DNA of 64,000 bases, taken from Locusta migratoria. Lineage: Eukaryota > Arthropoda > Insecta > Orthoptera > Acrididae. Both the position numbers and the translations under genes were made by a program. How positions within the stretch are numbered: position 1 is the first letter of the stretch; each line of letters starts with the position of its first letter. This document shows, piece after piece, positions 13,395-24,049 of the stretch. The DNA lies in NCBI GenBank assembly GCA_026315105.1, contig CM048750.1, positions 261,507,151-261,571,150 on the forward strand, given 5' to 3'. The notes below the pieces were generated by a model. It was given only the letters and a program-made list of their open reading frames with translations. It searched no databases and was not told the DNA's origin.

Positions 13395-14109
13395 CATATG
13401 AAATTTGCAATTTATAATGTGAGGAGGAAAACCTCAATTATAGGCCTTAAATCATCCTTCACAATCTTATGACATCTTTTTCATAGGATTTTATTGCAGC
13501 ATAACCATAACAAATAGAAATAAATACTTGAGAATTTCAACATTTCCTAACGTTATATGCAGTTTTTGCCATAATACGAATTACGTGAAATCGAATATCA
13601 ATTTGCATTGCACTTATGGAATAATTTTTGGGACTTGAAAATCCTTCCATTAAATGGAGGTATACACAAAATCGAGGTTAAAAAAATTCGGGTTATACTG
13701 TATTACATTGTGCAGAGCAGACTGAGGCATGTTTGTAGCTATGCTGGCTGCCTCTCATGATATGTTGCACTTCAGATCAGTACAGTGCGGATGTTCATGT
13801 GGTAAACCCTGTACTTCAGGTATTCCCACAATCATAAATCACAGGGAGTGAGCCCAGCTTTTGTCTAAGCTCATGTTGACATGCAAACAAGTGCACTGTG
13901 ACTGTCAGGTGTGTGAGGCTGAATCACTGACTGATCATGGCACTGGTGACCATAGTTGGAACTGGATATCAGTGCTGTGACACACAAATCATACACCTCA
14001 TACTATGGATATTGTGACCACATTTGGTACTCGTACAGTAATTATTGTCCATGTTATAACATGTAAAATAGGGATAGTTTAAGTCTAACCACTCGGTACA
14101 TAAAAATGA
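13395..14109. other. Gene-free stretch with possible degraded transposon end
   Basis: No supported gene. The segment ending near 13710 ('aatcgaggttaaaaaaattcgggtt') resembles terminal sequence of a pogo/Tigger-like repeat, but I found no matching opposite end. The rest shows no structure I can name. Confidence 0.35.
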
Positions 14110-14860
14110 AACTCACTTGGAAAGTCTGGGTTGAAAAGTTGGTACTATGAGAGTAGGTAGCAAATTACTGTAAAGACAGTAGGTGAGCTGTGGATAATCA
14201 CATACACACAACTTGAATGTTCATCCGCAACCTTCATTACAGAAGAAGAAAACATACAGACACAACTTGTGCATATAACCATCTCAGGCCACTATGGACG
14301 AACTTGCATCTTAACAGTGAGTGGGGAATGGAGGGGCAGAGATTGAGTGTTCCACATTTCTGGCAACGTGTAAAGGCACTTGTAGGTGGGAATTTGAGAT
14401 TCAGCTCGGGATACAATAATGGGGAGAGGGGCAGGGGAGTGAAAAGTGGTTGGTTAATAGGTGGCACAAACGTGGAGAGAGATATGAATTGTGTTGTATA
14501 GAGAGGGGAACTATTAGATGTGGGGTGTTGGGGACATAGAATGTGTTTGACAGCTCTCATCTGCTCATTTCAGAAGAGCTACTGGTGTAAGAGAGGATTC
14601 AAATGCCCCAGGTTGTACTGCAGCCATTGAAATATGTTACATTCAGCTGTGTGCTGACCTACAAGGTAGTCCATCCTGCTTTTGACTACTTTGACAGAGG
14701 CAGTTCATTCTGATGGACAGCTGGTTGTGGCTGTACCAATGTAACAAGCTGTGCAGTGATGCAGTGAGTCAGTAAATCACATGTGGCCCGACCTCTGATC
14801 AGGAAGAATAAGCCTGTAATGGGACTGGATAAGGAAGGAAGTGTTAGGAGTTTGGATTGG
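14110..14860 (-). mobile_element. PLE 3' fragment (GIY-YIG end plus pLTR), minus strand
   Basis: Read on the minus strand from 14860, the sequence gives an eroded GIY-YIG region (CTACYIGTAT near 14735-14764), then a pyrimidine-rich 3' region and an eroded pLTR with a hammerhead-like remnant near 14240. It has stops and frameshifts throughout. It is a relic of the same broad PLE group as PLE-1. Confidence 0.65.
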
Positions 14861-14994
14861 GCACATTTTGTGTAGGGTCTTCCATGGGCAGGTGGGGGGA
14901 GGGGGTTGCATTGGGATGTAGTAGAATATTGTAGAGGTTGAGGATATTCAAGAATTCTCTGATTACAGGAACAGCCAAGCTAAAATTATACTAC

Positions 14995-15230
14995 TTCACT
15001 GTGTGATCACTTGCTACATGTGGCTCAGAAATGTGCACTATGACAAACTGTTATGAACATCCTAAGAGCATTTGAAAGGAAAATCATGTGAAAAATTTAT
15101 GGGTCTCCGAGAGAGGCAAGTGGTTGGAGAGTAAAAATTCACGGGAAAAAATGACAGAATGCCAAAACAAATAATGAAAGCCAGACTTACATCAGCAGGA
15201 AAAGACAGACAGCAGCTGTGGGGCTGGATA
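14995..15230 (+). mobile_element. Small LINE relic (RT C-terminal region)
   Basis: Conceptual translation across frameshifts reads TCGSEMCTMT, then ILRAFERKI, KIYG and MKARLTSAGKDRQQLWGW. This resembles the C-terminal tail of RTE/BovB-type LINE proteins (YGSE, FERKILR, IYG, GH-like motifs). It is short and broken, so confidence is low. Confidence 0.35.
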
Positions 15231-15436
15231 ATGTGTTGCATGACTTCTCCAAGATGGAGATCTGAGGAGGGAAGACAGAAGCAGTAAAGAGAACATTTGG
15301 AGGAGGATTGTAGAGGAGGCCAAGGTCCATTGAAGAGGAGGAGGAAGAAGAAGGTAGAGGTTGGTTGGGTGACAGAACACCACTTTAGGAGGGTCGATAG
15401 GATTTTGTGTAGTATGTCTCATTTCAAGTTATTATG
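15200..15436 (-). mobile_element. PLE fragment, minus arm of an inverted pair
   Basis: Minus-strand translation begins LEMRHTTQNPIDPPKVVF, equivalent to the ELRDILPKILPTSPKVVF segment of PLE-1 upstream of the GIY-YIG domain. It meets the next fragment head to head at about 15438. Confidence 0.55.
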
Positions 15437-15439
15437 ATA

Positions 15440-15750
15440 GATAATCGAAGACCTGCCCTGAAATGAGAGAGAACCTACCCAAGATCCCTATTGCCACTCT
15501 TAGAGAGTTGTCCCATCAACAATCCAACATCCTAGTTCAACCCTACGGCATTCATAACCTCACAACAGGAGTCATATCCCTTGTGGAAGACCCTAATGCA
15601 AGACCTGCCCAATCCATCCATTCAGCAATGATTATTCTAGTACCATTATAACCTTATCCTATCCCATCAAAGGTGGAGAAACCTGTGAAAGAAGCCTTAT
15701 TATTTACCAACTCTGCTGCAATCATTGCACAGCTCTTTAGTTTGGTATGA
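15440..15750 (+). mobile_element. PLE fragment, plus arm of an inverted pair
   Basis: Plus-strand translation starts with PEMRENLPKIPI, homologous to the start of the minus arm. It continues through QSNILVQPYGIHN to a broken GIY-YIG region (LIIYQLCCNHCTAL) ending near 15750. The two arms therefore repeat the same PLE region in opposite orientation. Confidence 0.6.
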
Positions 15751-15757
15751 TGAAACC

Positions 15758-15957
15758 AGCCAGGATGAAAGGGCAAGTTCCCATCTCCGGAGTTCTGAAA
15801 GACTGGTGTCGGTGGGAAGTATCCAGATAACCCGGACGGTGTAACACTGTGCCAAGGTGTGCTGGCTGTGCACCAAGGCATGTTTAGCCACAGGGTAATT
15901 CTCATTACCAACAAACACTGTCTGCCTGTGACTGTTAATGCAAATGGACAGTTTGTA
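15758..15957 (-). repeat. Inverted 5' segment of PLE-2
   Basis: The reverse complement of this block matches 16618-16805: both read through GQTVFVGNE-type coding, the 'ggcacagtg' stop region and the 'agtctttcagaactccgg' block. It joins the plus-strand part with no spacer at about 15957/15958. Confidence 0.75.
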
Positions 15958-15959
15958 AA

Positions 15960-16730
15960 CCTACCAATAAACAACAGTACCTGCATTATGACAGCTGCCA
16001 TCCATTCCACATCAAACGTTCCCTTTCCTATAGCTTAGGTCTTCGTGGCAAACGAGTCTGCTCCAGTCCCCAATCTCTGAATCAGTACACCAATAACGTA
16101 ATAACAGCCTTCACATCCCGTAGCTATCCTCCTGATCTGGTACAGAAGCAAATTGCCAGAGCCACTTCCTCATCCCCCCAAATTCAGAACCTTCAACAGA
16201 AGAACCCCAGAAGTGCCCCTCTTGTCACCGGATACTTTCCAAGACTGAAGCGGACTCTGAATGTGGCTCTCCAGCAAGGATACAACTTCCTTAAATCCTG
16301 CCTTGAAATGAGATCCATCCTTCATGACATCCTTCCCACTCCACCAAGTGTGTCTTTCCGCCGCCCACCTAACTTCCGTAACCTACTAGTCCATCCCTAT
16401 GAAATCCCCAAACCACCTTCCCTACCTTCTGGCTCCTTCCCTTGTAACTGCCCCCATTGTAAAACCTACCCTATGCACTCTTCCACCACCACTTACTCCA
16501 GTCCCGTAACCCAGAAGGTGTACACGATCAAGGGCAGAGCCACTAGCAATAGTACCCTTGTGATTTACCAACTGACATGCCTGCACTGTGAAGCGTTCTA
16601 TGTGGGAATGACCAGCAACAAACTGTCCATTCACATGAACGGTCACAGGCAGACAGTGTTTGTTGGTAATGAGGATTACCCTGTGGCTAAACATGCATTG
16701 GTGCATGACCAGCACATCTTGGCACAGTGA
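15960..16730 (+). pseudogene. PLE-2 RT tail and GIY-YIG endonuclease (5'-truncated, open)
   Basis: A 256-codon open stretch with no internal stop, ending in TGA at 16728-16730. It starts inside the protein with PTNKQQYLHYDSCHPFHIKR (RT thumb-side region), continues through APLVTGYFPRLK and EMRSILHDILPTPPSVSFRR, then the Cys/His block PCNCPHCKTYP, and the GIY-YIG nuclease VIYQLTCLHCEAFYVGMTSN with the conserved Arg position read as LSIHMNGH. The first Met inside the frame is at 16263, but the true protein start is missing because the copy is 5'-truncated. The retained frame suggests this copy is younger than PLE-1. Confidence 0.82.
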
Positions 16731-17111
16731 TACACCATCCGGATACTTCCCACCAACACCAGTCTTTCAGAACTCCGGAGATGGGAACTTGCCCTTCAGC
16801 ATATTCTCTCTTCACGTTGCCCACCTGATCTCAACCTCCGCTAAATTCAAATTCCCGCCCACCATCTTTAACATATTTGCCTCGATTCTCTGGACAGAGC
16901 CTCTGCCTCAAGTGGTTTCTCTGTCCAACTTCTTTGCTTTCTACAATATGTCTGCCTAGGTGTGTTTGTGTATATGTGTTCGTGGGTGTGTATTTGTTTA
17001 CCCTCCTATTTTTCCCCCAAGGTAAGTCTTTCCTCTCCCGGGATTTGAATGGCTCCTTACCCACTCCCTTAAAACCCTCATCATTTCCTTTTCCCTCTCC
17101 TTCCCTTCTGC

Positions 17112-17145
17112 CTGAAGAAGTAGCTAGGCTGCGAAAGCTAGCGTT

Positions 17146-17146
<1 letters not shown>
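17112..17146 (+). ncRNA. Hammerhead-ribozyme-like motif in PLE-2 pLTR
   Basis: This motif has both conserved boxes in order: CTGAAGA (fits CUGANGA), a five-base-pair hairpin GTAGC-tag-GCTGC that fits stem II, then GAAA, then the palindromic hexamer GCTAGC where stem III would be, then GTTC as a possible cleavage site. A stem I is not obvious, because the downstream side is a GT array. PLE hammerheads are known to be minimal with a very short stem III. Activity is inferred, not shown. Confidence 0.6.

Positions 17147-17148
<2 letters not shown>

Positions 17149-17188
<40 letters not shown>
17149..17188. repeat. (GT)20 microsatellite in PLE-2 pLTR
   Basis: Uninterrupted GT array directly 3' of the hammerhead-like motif. 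A related array with the same neighbours, in reverse orientation, is at 47466-47517. Confidence 0.95.
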
Positions 17189-17190
<2 letters not shown>

Positions 17191-17414
17191 TATTTATTTG
17201 TGCTACTATCACTACCTGTGCTCCTTCGCTTGGAAAGTAATCTTCATCTACTTTTTATACATATATTCTTCCTGCTAGGAAATTTTCCTCTATAATATAA
17301 TTAAACATACTGTATCACATACAAATTACAAATGTAACCAACATTTGAATAAAATACGTTACCATATGTATATTCCAGAAAGGGTTCAACACTATTTTTT
17401 AGAAGGATAGGTTG

Positions 17415-18102
17415 CTTAACTTATAGCTATCGGCCATTAACCCTTTCATTCCCAGTGTTGTTCCTTGACAACAACGTATTGAAAGTTGATTTATACATTT
17501 TGTGCATCAATCCTTAAAGTTGCATTTGAATTGATGAACAACATGCTTGTAGTACGACATTTTGCCACTTGGTACAGTGTGTAGACACTTCTGAGGCATT
17601 AATCTGACCATCTTGGAGGTTGTGTTGTGTTGCCATCTGTACAGGGCCGAGAGTGTGAGCATGAATGTGGTTCCTTTTATTTTATTCCAGCAGTGAATTG
17701 TCTTGTCTTTGTTTCTGTGGCGAAAATTATGCTAGTATTATTGCTCTGGCAGTTTTAACTATCAACAAAATAACGTCCAAGTAATATAATACCTCGATAC
17801 AAACGTCTGTGTTGTGTATGACATACATGACATAAAAAATCAATAGTCTGACCAAAAATTTTAAAACACATACTTTGATGTTTATTGCACTGTATTAATA
17901 CAGAACACACTGAATTTTAAGTTTTCTAAAGCTGATTTAATAATGTGGGACTGAAAGGATTAAGGCCTTCATCACACACACACAACCACTGTCTGCAGCC
18001 ACTGTTGTCTGTCTGTGGTACTCAGCACAGCCGAGGCGAGAGCAACCAGTGGTGGGGGTGAGGAAGTGGCTAGGAGGGAGGGAGGAGATGTACGGCATGG
18101 GT
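17415..18102 (-). mobile_element. PLE pLTR relic (minus) split by a piggyBac-type MITE
   Basis: The left flank 'gctatcggcca' and right flank 'ggccttcatcacacac' would join into the usual reverse-strand hammerhead region of the PLE pLTR if the insertion 17441-17959 and one TTAA were removed. The right part (17964-18102) continues as an eroded pLTR. Confidence 0.55.
17441..17959. mobile_element. piggyBac-type MITE with TTAA target site
   Basis: A 519-bp non-coding unit flanked on both sides by TTAA (17437-17440 and 17960-17963). Its ends are imperfect inverted repeats: CCCTTTCATTCCCA at the left and, read inward from the right, TCCTTTCAGTCCCA. TTAA duplication with CCC-type ends is the signature of piggyBac elements. 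There is no transposase, so it is non-autonomous. Confidence 0.72.
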
Positions 18103-18448
18103 GGGGGAATATCTACATCTACATGGGATACTCTGCAAATCTCATTTAAGTGCCTGGCAGAGGGTTCATCGAACCATCGTTAAACTATTCATCTCCCATT
18201 CCATTCTCAAACAGCATGCGGGAAGAAACAACACCTGAATCTCTCCGTTCGAGCTCTGATTCTCATATTTTATTCTGATGATCATTTCTACCTATGTAAG
18301 TGGGAGTCAACAATATATTTTCGCATTCGGAGGAGAATGATGGCGATTGGAGTTTTGTAAGTACCCCACACCGCAGCGATAAGCACCATTGTTGTAATGA
18401 TTCCCATCCCAGATCCTGCATCATTTCTGTAACACTGTCTCCCCTGTA

Positions 18449-20542
18449 TCATGACAATACAAAACAAGCTGCCCTTCTTTGAACTCTTTTGATGTCCTCC
18501 GTCAAACCCATGTGATAAGGATCCCACACTGGGCAGCAATACTCCAAAAAAGGATGGACAAGCATAGTGTATACTGTTTCTTTAGTTGTTATGTTGCATC
18601 TTTTAAGGGTTCTGCCAATAAAACGCAGTCTCTGGTTCGCCTTTCCCATGACATTATCTACGTGTTCTTTCCAGTTTAAGTCTGAAGTATTAATAATTCC
18701 TAGGTATTTTGTGGAGTTTACAGCCTTTACATTTGACTGATTTATCTTGTAAACAAAGTTTAACAGATTTCTTTTCATACTCATGTGAACGACTTCACAC
18801 TTTTCATTATTTAGAGTCAATTGCCAATTTTTACACCATAGTGATATCTTATTTAGATCATTCTGCAGTTGGTTTTGATCTTCAGATCATTGTACTAGAC
18901 GGTAAATGATGGCATCATCTGCAAACAACCTAAGAGAGCTACTTAGATTTCCCCCTAAATTGTTTATGTAAATAAGGAACAGCAGAGGACCAATAACAAT
19001 ACCCTGTGGAACGCCCGATTTCACCTTTCTTTTAGTTGATGCTTTATCATCGATTATTATGAACTGTGTTCTCTCTGACAAGAAATCCCCTATCCAATCA
19101 CAAATTTGGGGTGATGTACCATAACCACGCAATTTGATTGAAAACCGTTTGTGAGGTATGGTGTCAAAAACCTGCTACAAATTGACATCAATGAAATAGG
19201 CCTGTAGTTTAGTGGTTTACTCCTACTACCTTTCTTGCATATAGGTGTGACCTGTGCAACTTTCCAGTATTTTGGTACAGATCCTTCTTTGAGAGAGCGG
19301 TTGTATATGGCTGTTAAGTAAGGAGCTATCGCTTCAGCATAATCAGATAGTAATCTAATGGGTATATAGTCCGGCACAGAAGACTTGTTCTTGTTAAGTG
19401 ATCTTAGTTGCTTCACTACTCCGATGATATCTACTTCCACATTACTCATTACGGCCTCTGTTCATAATTCGAAATCTGGAATATTGGTTTCATGTTCTTT
19501 GGTAAATGAGCTTCTAAAAGCTATGTTTAGTAACTCTGCTTTAGTAGCGCTATCATTAGCAGGATCGCCATTACTATCACGTAGTGAGGGTATTGTTTGT
19601 GTTTTGCCCCGAGTATATTTAACGTATGACCAAAATCTCTTTGGGTTTTCATTCAAATTTCGAGAAAGTGTTTCGTTGTGATAAGTATTGTAAGCATCTT
19701 GCATTGAAGTCCTCGCTAAATTTCGAGCTTCTGTGTAGGATCACCAATCCTGGGGATTTTGTGTTCATTTAAATTTAGCATGCCCTTTTTGTTGCTTTTG
19801 CTTCAGTGTCTTGACCTGTTTTGTCCACCAAGGAGGATCACCACCTTCTTTTATTAGTTTATTTGGTATAAAACTGTCAATTGCTGTCTACTCCACTTCT
19901 TTGAATTTGAGCCACATCTGGTCTACACCTACGTTCAATGTTAGAAAAGATTGGAAGCTGTCTTTCAAGTAGCAATGTACTTTATTTCTATCTGCTTTTC
20001 TGAACAAATATCCTTTTTGTTTATTTTTGGTAACTTTGGGACTTTCGATACTCAATCTCGTTGCGACAGCTCTGTGTTCACTAATACCTGTATCCATTTT
20101 CATGCTCGTTATGATCTCAGGATTAATTGTTGCTAAGAGATCAAGTGTGTTTTGACATCCATTTACAATTCTAGTTGGCTCATGAACTAATTGTTCGAAG
20201 TAATTCTCAGAGAATTTGTTGAGTACAATATCGCACGATGTTTTATGCGTTCCTCCTGACTTGAAAATAATAATTTCGCCAACAGATTGAGGCTAAATTA
20301 AAAACACCGCCTACTATTATTGTGTGAATCAAGTTTTCTTTGAACCTTTCTGCTATTGTATGGTCAGAGTCGGGAGGCCGATAAAAGGAACCAATTATTA
20401 ACTTCTTACGCTTTTCAGGCACAACCTCTACCCATAATAGCTCACAGGAACTATCAACTTCAACTTCGCTATTGGAAAGACTACTTTTGACAGTGACACA
20501 CATGCCTCCAACTATTTTGCTTAATCTATCCTTTCTGAACAC
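18449..20542 (-). pseudogene. CR1-like LINE ORF2: endonuclease and reverse transcriptase (broken)
   Basis: Pieces in order on the minus strand: endonuclease motifs VFRKDR-like MFRKDRLSK and IGSFYRPPDSD (20542-20243), linker regions (20103-19462), RT start PKYWKVAQVTPICKKGSRSK and NYRPISLM (about 19300-19190), SGVPQGIVIGPLLFLIYINN (motif B, about 19016-18957), LRLFADDAIIY (motif C), then STKYLGI and KETVYTMLVHPFLEYCCPVW (18820-18449) as the thumb/C-terminal part. This is the CR1/L2/Jockey-like order. The frame changes at least four times, so no active enzyme is expected. Confidence 0.8.
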
Positions 20543-20774
20543 AGTTAGATCTTTTGCAAATACTTCTGCTGAACTAATTTCTGGCTTGAGCCAATTTTCA
20601 CTGCCTACGATGATGTGTTTTTCGGTGCTTTCTATTAACTCTTGGAGTTCTGCTACTTTCCTGACACAGCTACGACAATTTACAACTGTTATACCTATAG
20701 TTCATAGATCTACATTTCTCCTGTGATCCACCTGCACCCTTTGAGATTGCCCATTTTGTTTCCCCTGAAGCCCT

Positions 20775-21770
20775 CTATCCTAAAAAACCGCCCAGTCCAT
20801 GCCACACAGCCCCCACTAACCAAGTAGCCGCTTCCTGCGTGTAATGGACTCCTGATCTATTCAGCAGAACCCAGAAACTCACCACCTGATGGCGCAAGTC
20901 AAGGAATCTGCAGCCTACACTGTCGCAGAACCGACTGAGCCTCTGATCCAGACCCTCCACTTGGCTCTGTACCAGAGGTCCACAGTCAGTCCTGTCAACT
21001 ATGCTGCAGATGGTGAGCTCTGCTTTCATCTTGCAAGCAAGACTAGCAGTCTTTACCTCTTCAGATAGCCGTTCAAAACCTGAGAGCATCTCTTCAGATC
21101 CAAAGTGACGCACATCATCGGTACTAACGTGAGCCACCACATGCACTTGGCTGCACCCCATACCCTTCATGGCATCCGGAAGGACTCGTTTCACATCTGG
21201 AATGACTCCACCCGGTATGCATACAGAGTGCATGTTGGTATTCTTCCCCTCCTTGGCAGCCATCGCTCTAAGGGGCTCTATCACCCGCCTAACGTTGGAG
21301 CAAACCCACCCTCAAAGCCCGGATCTTGCAGGCTGAGTGGTGACCTCACAACGAGAGACATCAACCGACTCAGGAACGTTGTCCTGAACAGACAGCGCCT
21401 CAATTCTGTTCACAAGACGAACTGGGGAGATCTCATGATTGGTCCCCCAGAATGTCTTGGGCCTCCTGCCACACACTGGAGCAACCTCCCATGCAACAAC
21501 GGGTGGGGTGTCTGCCTCACTGCTAGCAGTATTCGGGCATGTGGCTGCTGCAGGCCGAATGGTGGAGATGACGGGAGTCAGTTCGGTCCCCACTACCGGC
21601 CAACAACAACAACGCCCCTCGATCACAACCTCCAGCTGTGCAACTGAGATTAACACAGCTTGAAGCTGGGAGCGAAGAGTCACCAGCTCAGATTGCATCC
21701 GCAAACAGCAGTCACAGTCCCTGTTCATAATTACAGTGCCAAGAAAACAAAAGCTACAATCACAATGCAC
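20775..21770 (-). pseudogene. CR1-like LINE ORF1 with SGNH-esterase-like domain
   Basis: A 331-codon frame interrupted by a single TGA at 21312-21314; both halves share the same frame. The N-terminal half begins with a Cys-rich MHCDCSFCF segment and a leucine-rich stretch suggesting a coiled coil. The C-terminal half carries VHVVAHVSTDDVRHFG, ELTICSIVDRTDCG, FCDSVGCRFLDL and RSGVHYTQEAATWL, in the order of the blocks of the esterase-type ORF1 known in CR1-group LINEs (GTND-like, and a final D-x-x-H-like block that here reads SGVH). Key catalytic residues look altered (GTND reads STDD), so enzymatic function is doubtful. Confidence 0.7.
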
Positions 21771-21790
21771 TCAAAGGAAGACTACAGTGA

Positions 21791-22069
21791 AACTTCCTGG
21801 TAGATTAAAATTGTGTGCCAGAGCCGGGACTCGAACCTGGGACCTTTGCCTTTTGTGGGCAAGCGCTCTACCGACTGAACTATCCTGACACGACTCACGA
21901 TGCCGCCTCACAACTTTACTTCCGCCAGTACCTCGCCTCCTACTTTCCAAACTTTGCCCGCGAAAGGCGAAGGTCCCAGGTTCAAGTCCCAGTTCTGGCA
22001 CATAATTTTAATCTGCCAGGAAGTTTCATATCAGTGCACACTCCGATGCAGAGTGAAAGATCATTCTGA
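21791..22069. mobile_element. Palindromic tRNA-like short repeat with about 70-bp TIRs
   Basis: The ends (21791-21863 and 21954-22026) are inverted copies starting 'aaacttcctgg'. Each arm contains a tRNA T-arm/B-box-like sequence (on the minus strand of the left arm GGTTCGAGTCCC; on the plus strand of the right arm GGTTCAAGTCCC), so two Pol III-like boxes face each other. Extra family sequence follows to about 22069. This repeat type is very frequent in orthopteran-like genomes. It encodes no protein; the 'DSSVGRALA'-type frame read from it is a well-known artefact. Confidence 0.75.
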
Positions 22070-22269
22070 AGACTACACTGTTTGTTAAAATGCGGATTTG
22101 AATATAATATGCATGAGAGCACAGTATAAACTAACAAACTGAAATGAAAACATGCAGACAAAAATCAAAATACTATATGTCACTTCTAATCAGAAGTCGG
22201 TTTCACTTACTGCTGCTAAATGACTGGTACTAAACAGACAATATGCCAGAGCTTTCTGACAGATAGTGT

Positions 22270-22338
22270 GGAAGGGAAGGGAAGGGAAGGGAAGGGAAGG
22301 GAAGGGAAGGGAAGGGAAGGGAAGGGAAGGGAAGGGAA
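22270..22338. repeat. (GAAGG)n microsatellite
   Basis: About 14 copies of a GAAGG pentamer, uninterrupted. Confidence 0.95.
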
Positions 22339-23938
22339 TGAAATGTGTGGCGGAATGGGAGACGTCTGTAATGATAGAGTGTGATCAGGGAAGAGTGGAG
22401 GAGGCAGGAATTAGTTAATCCCGCAGGCCTAAACCTTCACTAGTTGGTGCCTCCACCACCCTTCTCTCCCTGCTGTGGAAAACAAGGTCTGTGAGTCAGA
22501 TAAAAGAAATGCATAACAAGATTATTACAACTGTGTAGAGAAATTGTATATCAGTTTCAAGTCCAAGGGACTCATGTGGACTACATAAAAATTTTTGCAA
22601 TTAAAGTACATAAAAAGGTCTCATATGCATTGCATGTTTCAAGTGAGCTAGCTGCTTGCAGTAACCTAAACAGCTATGCTTGTAGACAATTGTTATGTGG
22701 TGCCTTCCTTATTTGAGAAATTTTATAACAGTTATACTTAAAAAACAAATGTTAAATGTATAGGAAAGAGTAGATGATGATACAAAATAAGACAGCAATT
22801 AAAAAATTCGTGGGGGCAGGCATATTTAAAATATTTATTAAATTAACATTTCTCAGTGCTCTTAAGTGAGTAATATTAAGCCACATGTTTAAATGTCAAA
22901 TGTTAATTACATTTAACTGTTAATGTTTTCCAATGTTTTTAGTTTGCCTGACGTGTAACAATTAAAGAGAAAAGAAAAATGTACCCTGAGGAATTTATTT
23001 ATGACAACAATTTTTGTAATAAGTTAGTGGAAGAAAATACATAGTGCACACCATTTGACATGTTTCTATCAAAGTATTCTACAAGCAGATTTTGTATATA
23101 TATCACAGTGTGTCCATACAGAAAATTACTATCTATGATGGGTTGATAACATTACATGCAATTGTTCTTTACCGTTTGGTGTCAACATACTTCGTTTAAT
23201 AGTTAACAAGTAAATAGACAATAAAATATTTGCAGTACATTTAAAAAAAATTTTGTCCTTACCTGATGTTTGCACCTCTTGTGCTACATAAAAGATGGTA
23301 GACTGAAATAATGTAAGAGCTTCTAATTTAATAGAGCTGCTGTCATAACAATGGTGAGACCGAACTCATACAACTATGCCGAATCAAAAATGTTGTTCAA
23401 ATGTTTGTTAAGCTTATGGGACTTAACTATGGGGTCATCAGTCCCACTGAATCACAACAAAAGGGTATACAAGGGGAAAAAGTGAAATGAACCATAAAAA
23501 GCACATTCAATTTGGAAAAGTGTAACAAAATCCTATCATCATAATGGCCATGTTTTTTTGTCAAGTTGGTCTTATTATTGAATATAACATCTTCAAATTA
23601 ATACATACATTTCTAATTTCATTAATTCTGTCATCATATACAAATGTATGTTTCTAATAATAACTAGTATTGTGTCACACAAGGTTAACAAACATTACAC
23701 AGACCTATCATAGGGAAAACACTACAATTTTTTTTTACAAAATTAATGTTATATGTGAATAAATATTGCTGTATTTGGTGCATACATTTAATACATACGA
23801 TTGTGGGGAAAACATTTTCATGCTTGGTAGCCCTTGACATTATCTGTTGCTTAAAGACTTGTATAATATTGTAATAATGTAACTTGGTGAAGCGTGGAAG
23901 GTGTGAGCCAAGACCACAGCATCTGTTGACACAGTCCT

Positions 23939-23939
<1 letters not shown>
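22339..23939. other. Gene-free AT-rich stretch
   Basis: No gene seen. It contains a short SINE-like fragment at 23393-23450. The remainder is AT-rich without recognisable coding or terminal repeats. Confidence 0.5.
23393..23450 (+). mobile_element. SINE fragment
   Basis: Contains 'ttcaaatg', 'tatgggacttaact' and 'ggtcatcagtccc', a block shared with 29428-29495. It matches the non-tRNA end of a tRNA-derived SINE common in orthopteran-like genomes. The tRNA-like head is missing here. Confidence 0.55.

Positions 23940-23978
<39 letters not shown>
23940..23978. repeat. (GA)n microsatellite
   Basis: About 19 GA units. Confidence 0.95.
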
Positions 23979-23981
<3 letters not shown>

Positions 23982-24049
23982 TATGATAACAGATTATATG
24001 TCCAATTAAATCCAAGCAAACTGATAACAAACCCAGACTGATCAATTAC

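Larger units (their letters stand above)
15758..17285 (+). mobile_element. PLE-2 copy, 5'-truncated with 5' inversion
   Basis: A second PLE family. The main part (15958-17285, plus) has the RT C-terminal region, GIY-YIG domain, 3' region and pLTR. Directly upstream, 15758-15957 is a minus-strand copy of about 16618-16805 of the same element. A truncated element whose 5' end is an inverted internal piece is what target-primed reverse transcription with twin priming or template switching would leave. The divergence between the two arms is modest. Confidence 0.75.
18103..21786 (-). mobile_element. CR1-like LINE, nearly full length
   Basis: Minus-strand non-LTR retrotransposon. From its 5' side (21786) it has an ORF1 with an SGNH-esterase-like region, an apurinic endonuclease region, an RT region, and a 3' end rich in 'tctacatctacat' at 18103-18130. 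The 3' tail sequence ('agtgcctggcagagggttcatcgaac' region) is of a kind widespread in arthropod LINE repeats. ORF2 is split by several frameshifts and stops; ORF1 has only one nonsense codon. Confidence 0.82.

Noticed and set aside
7365..13400. CATATG as a firm target duplication of PLE-1.
   Set aside because: Only 6 bp, palindromic and AT-rich, so chance is high; other PLE insertions here have 12-15 bp duplications.
21105..21647. 180-codon plus-strand open frame.
   Set aside because: Antisense shadow of the CR1-like LINE ORF1, which has the recognisable domain on the minus strand.
21771..22069. Open frames reading 'DSSVGRALA' and 'PGLEPGTFAF' peptides.
   Set aside because: These come from the tRNA-like palindromic repeat; such peptides are common false protein predictions and do not indicate a gene.
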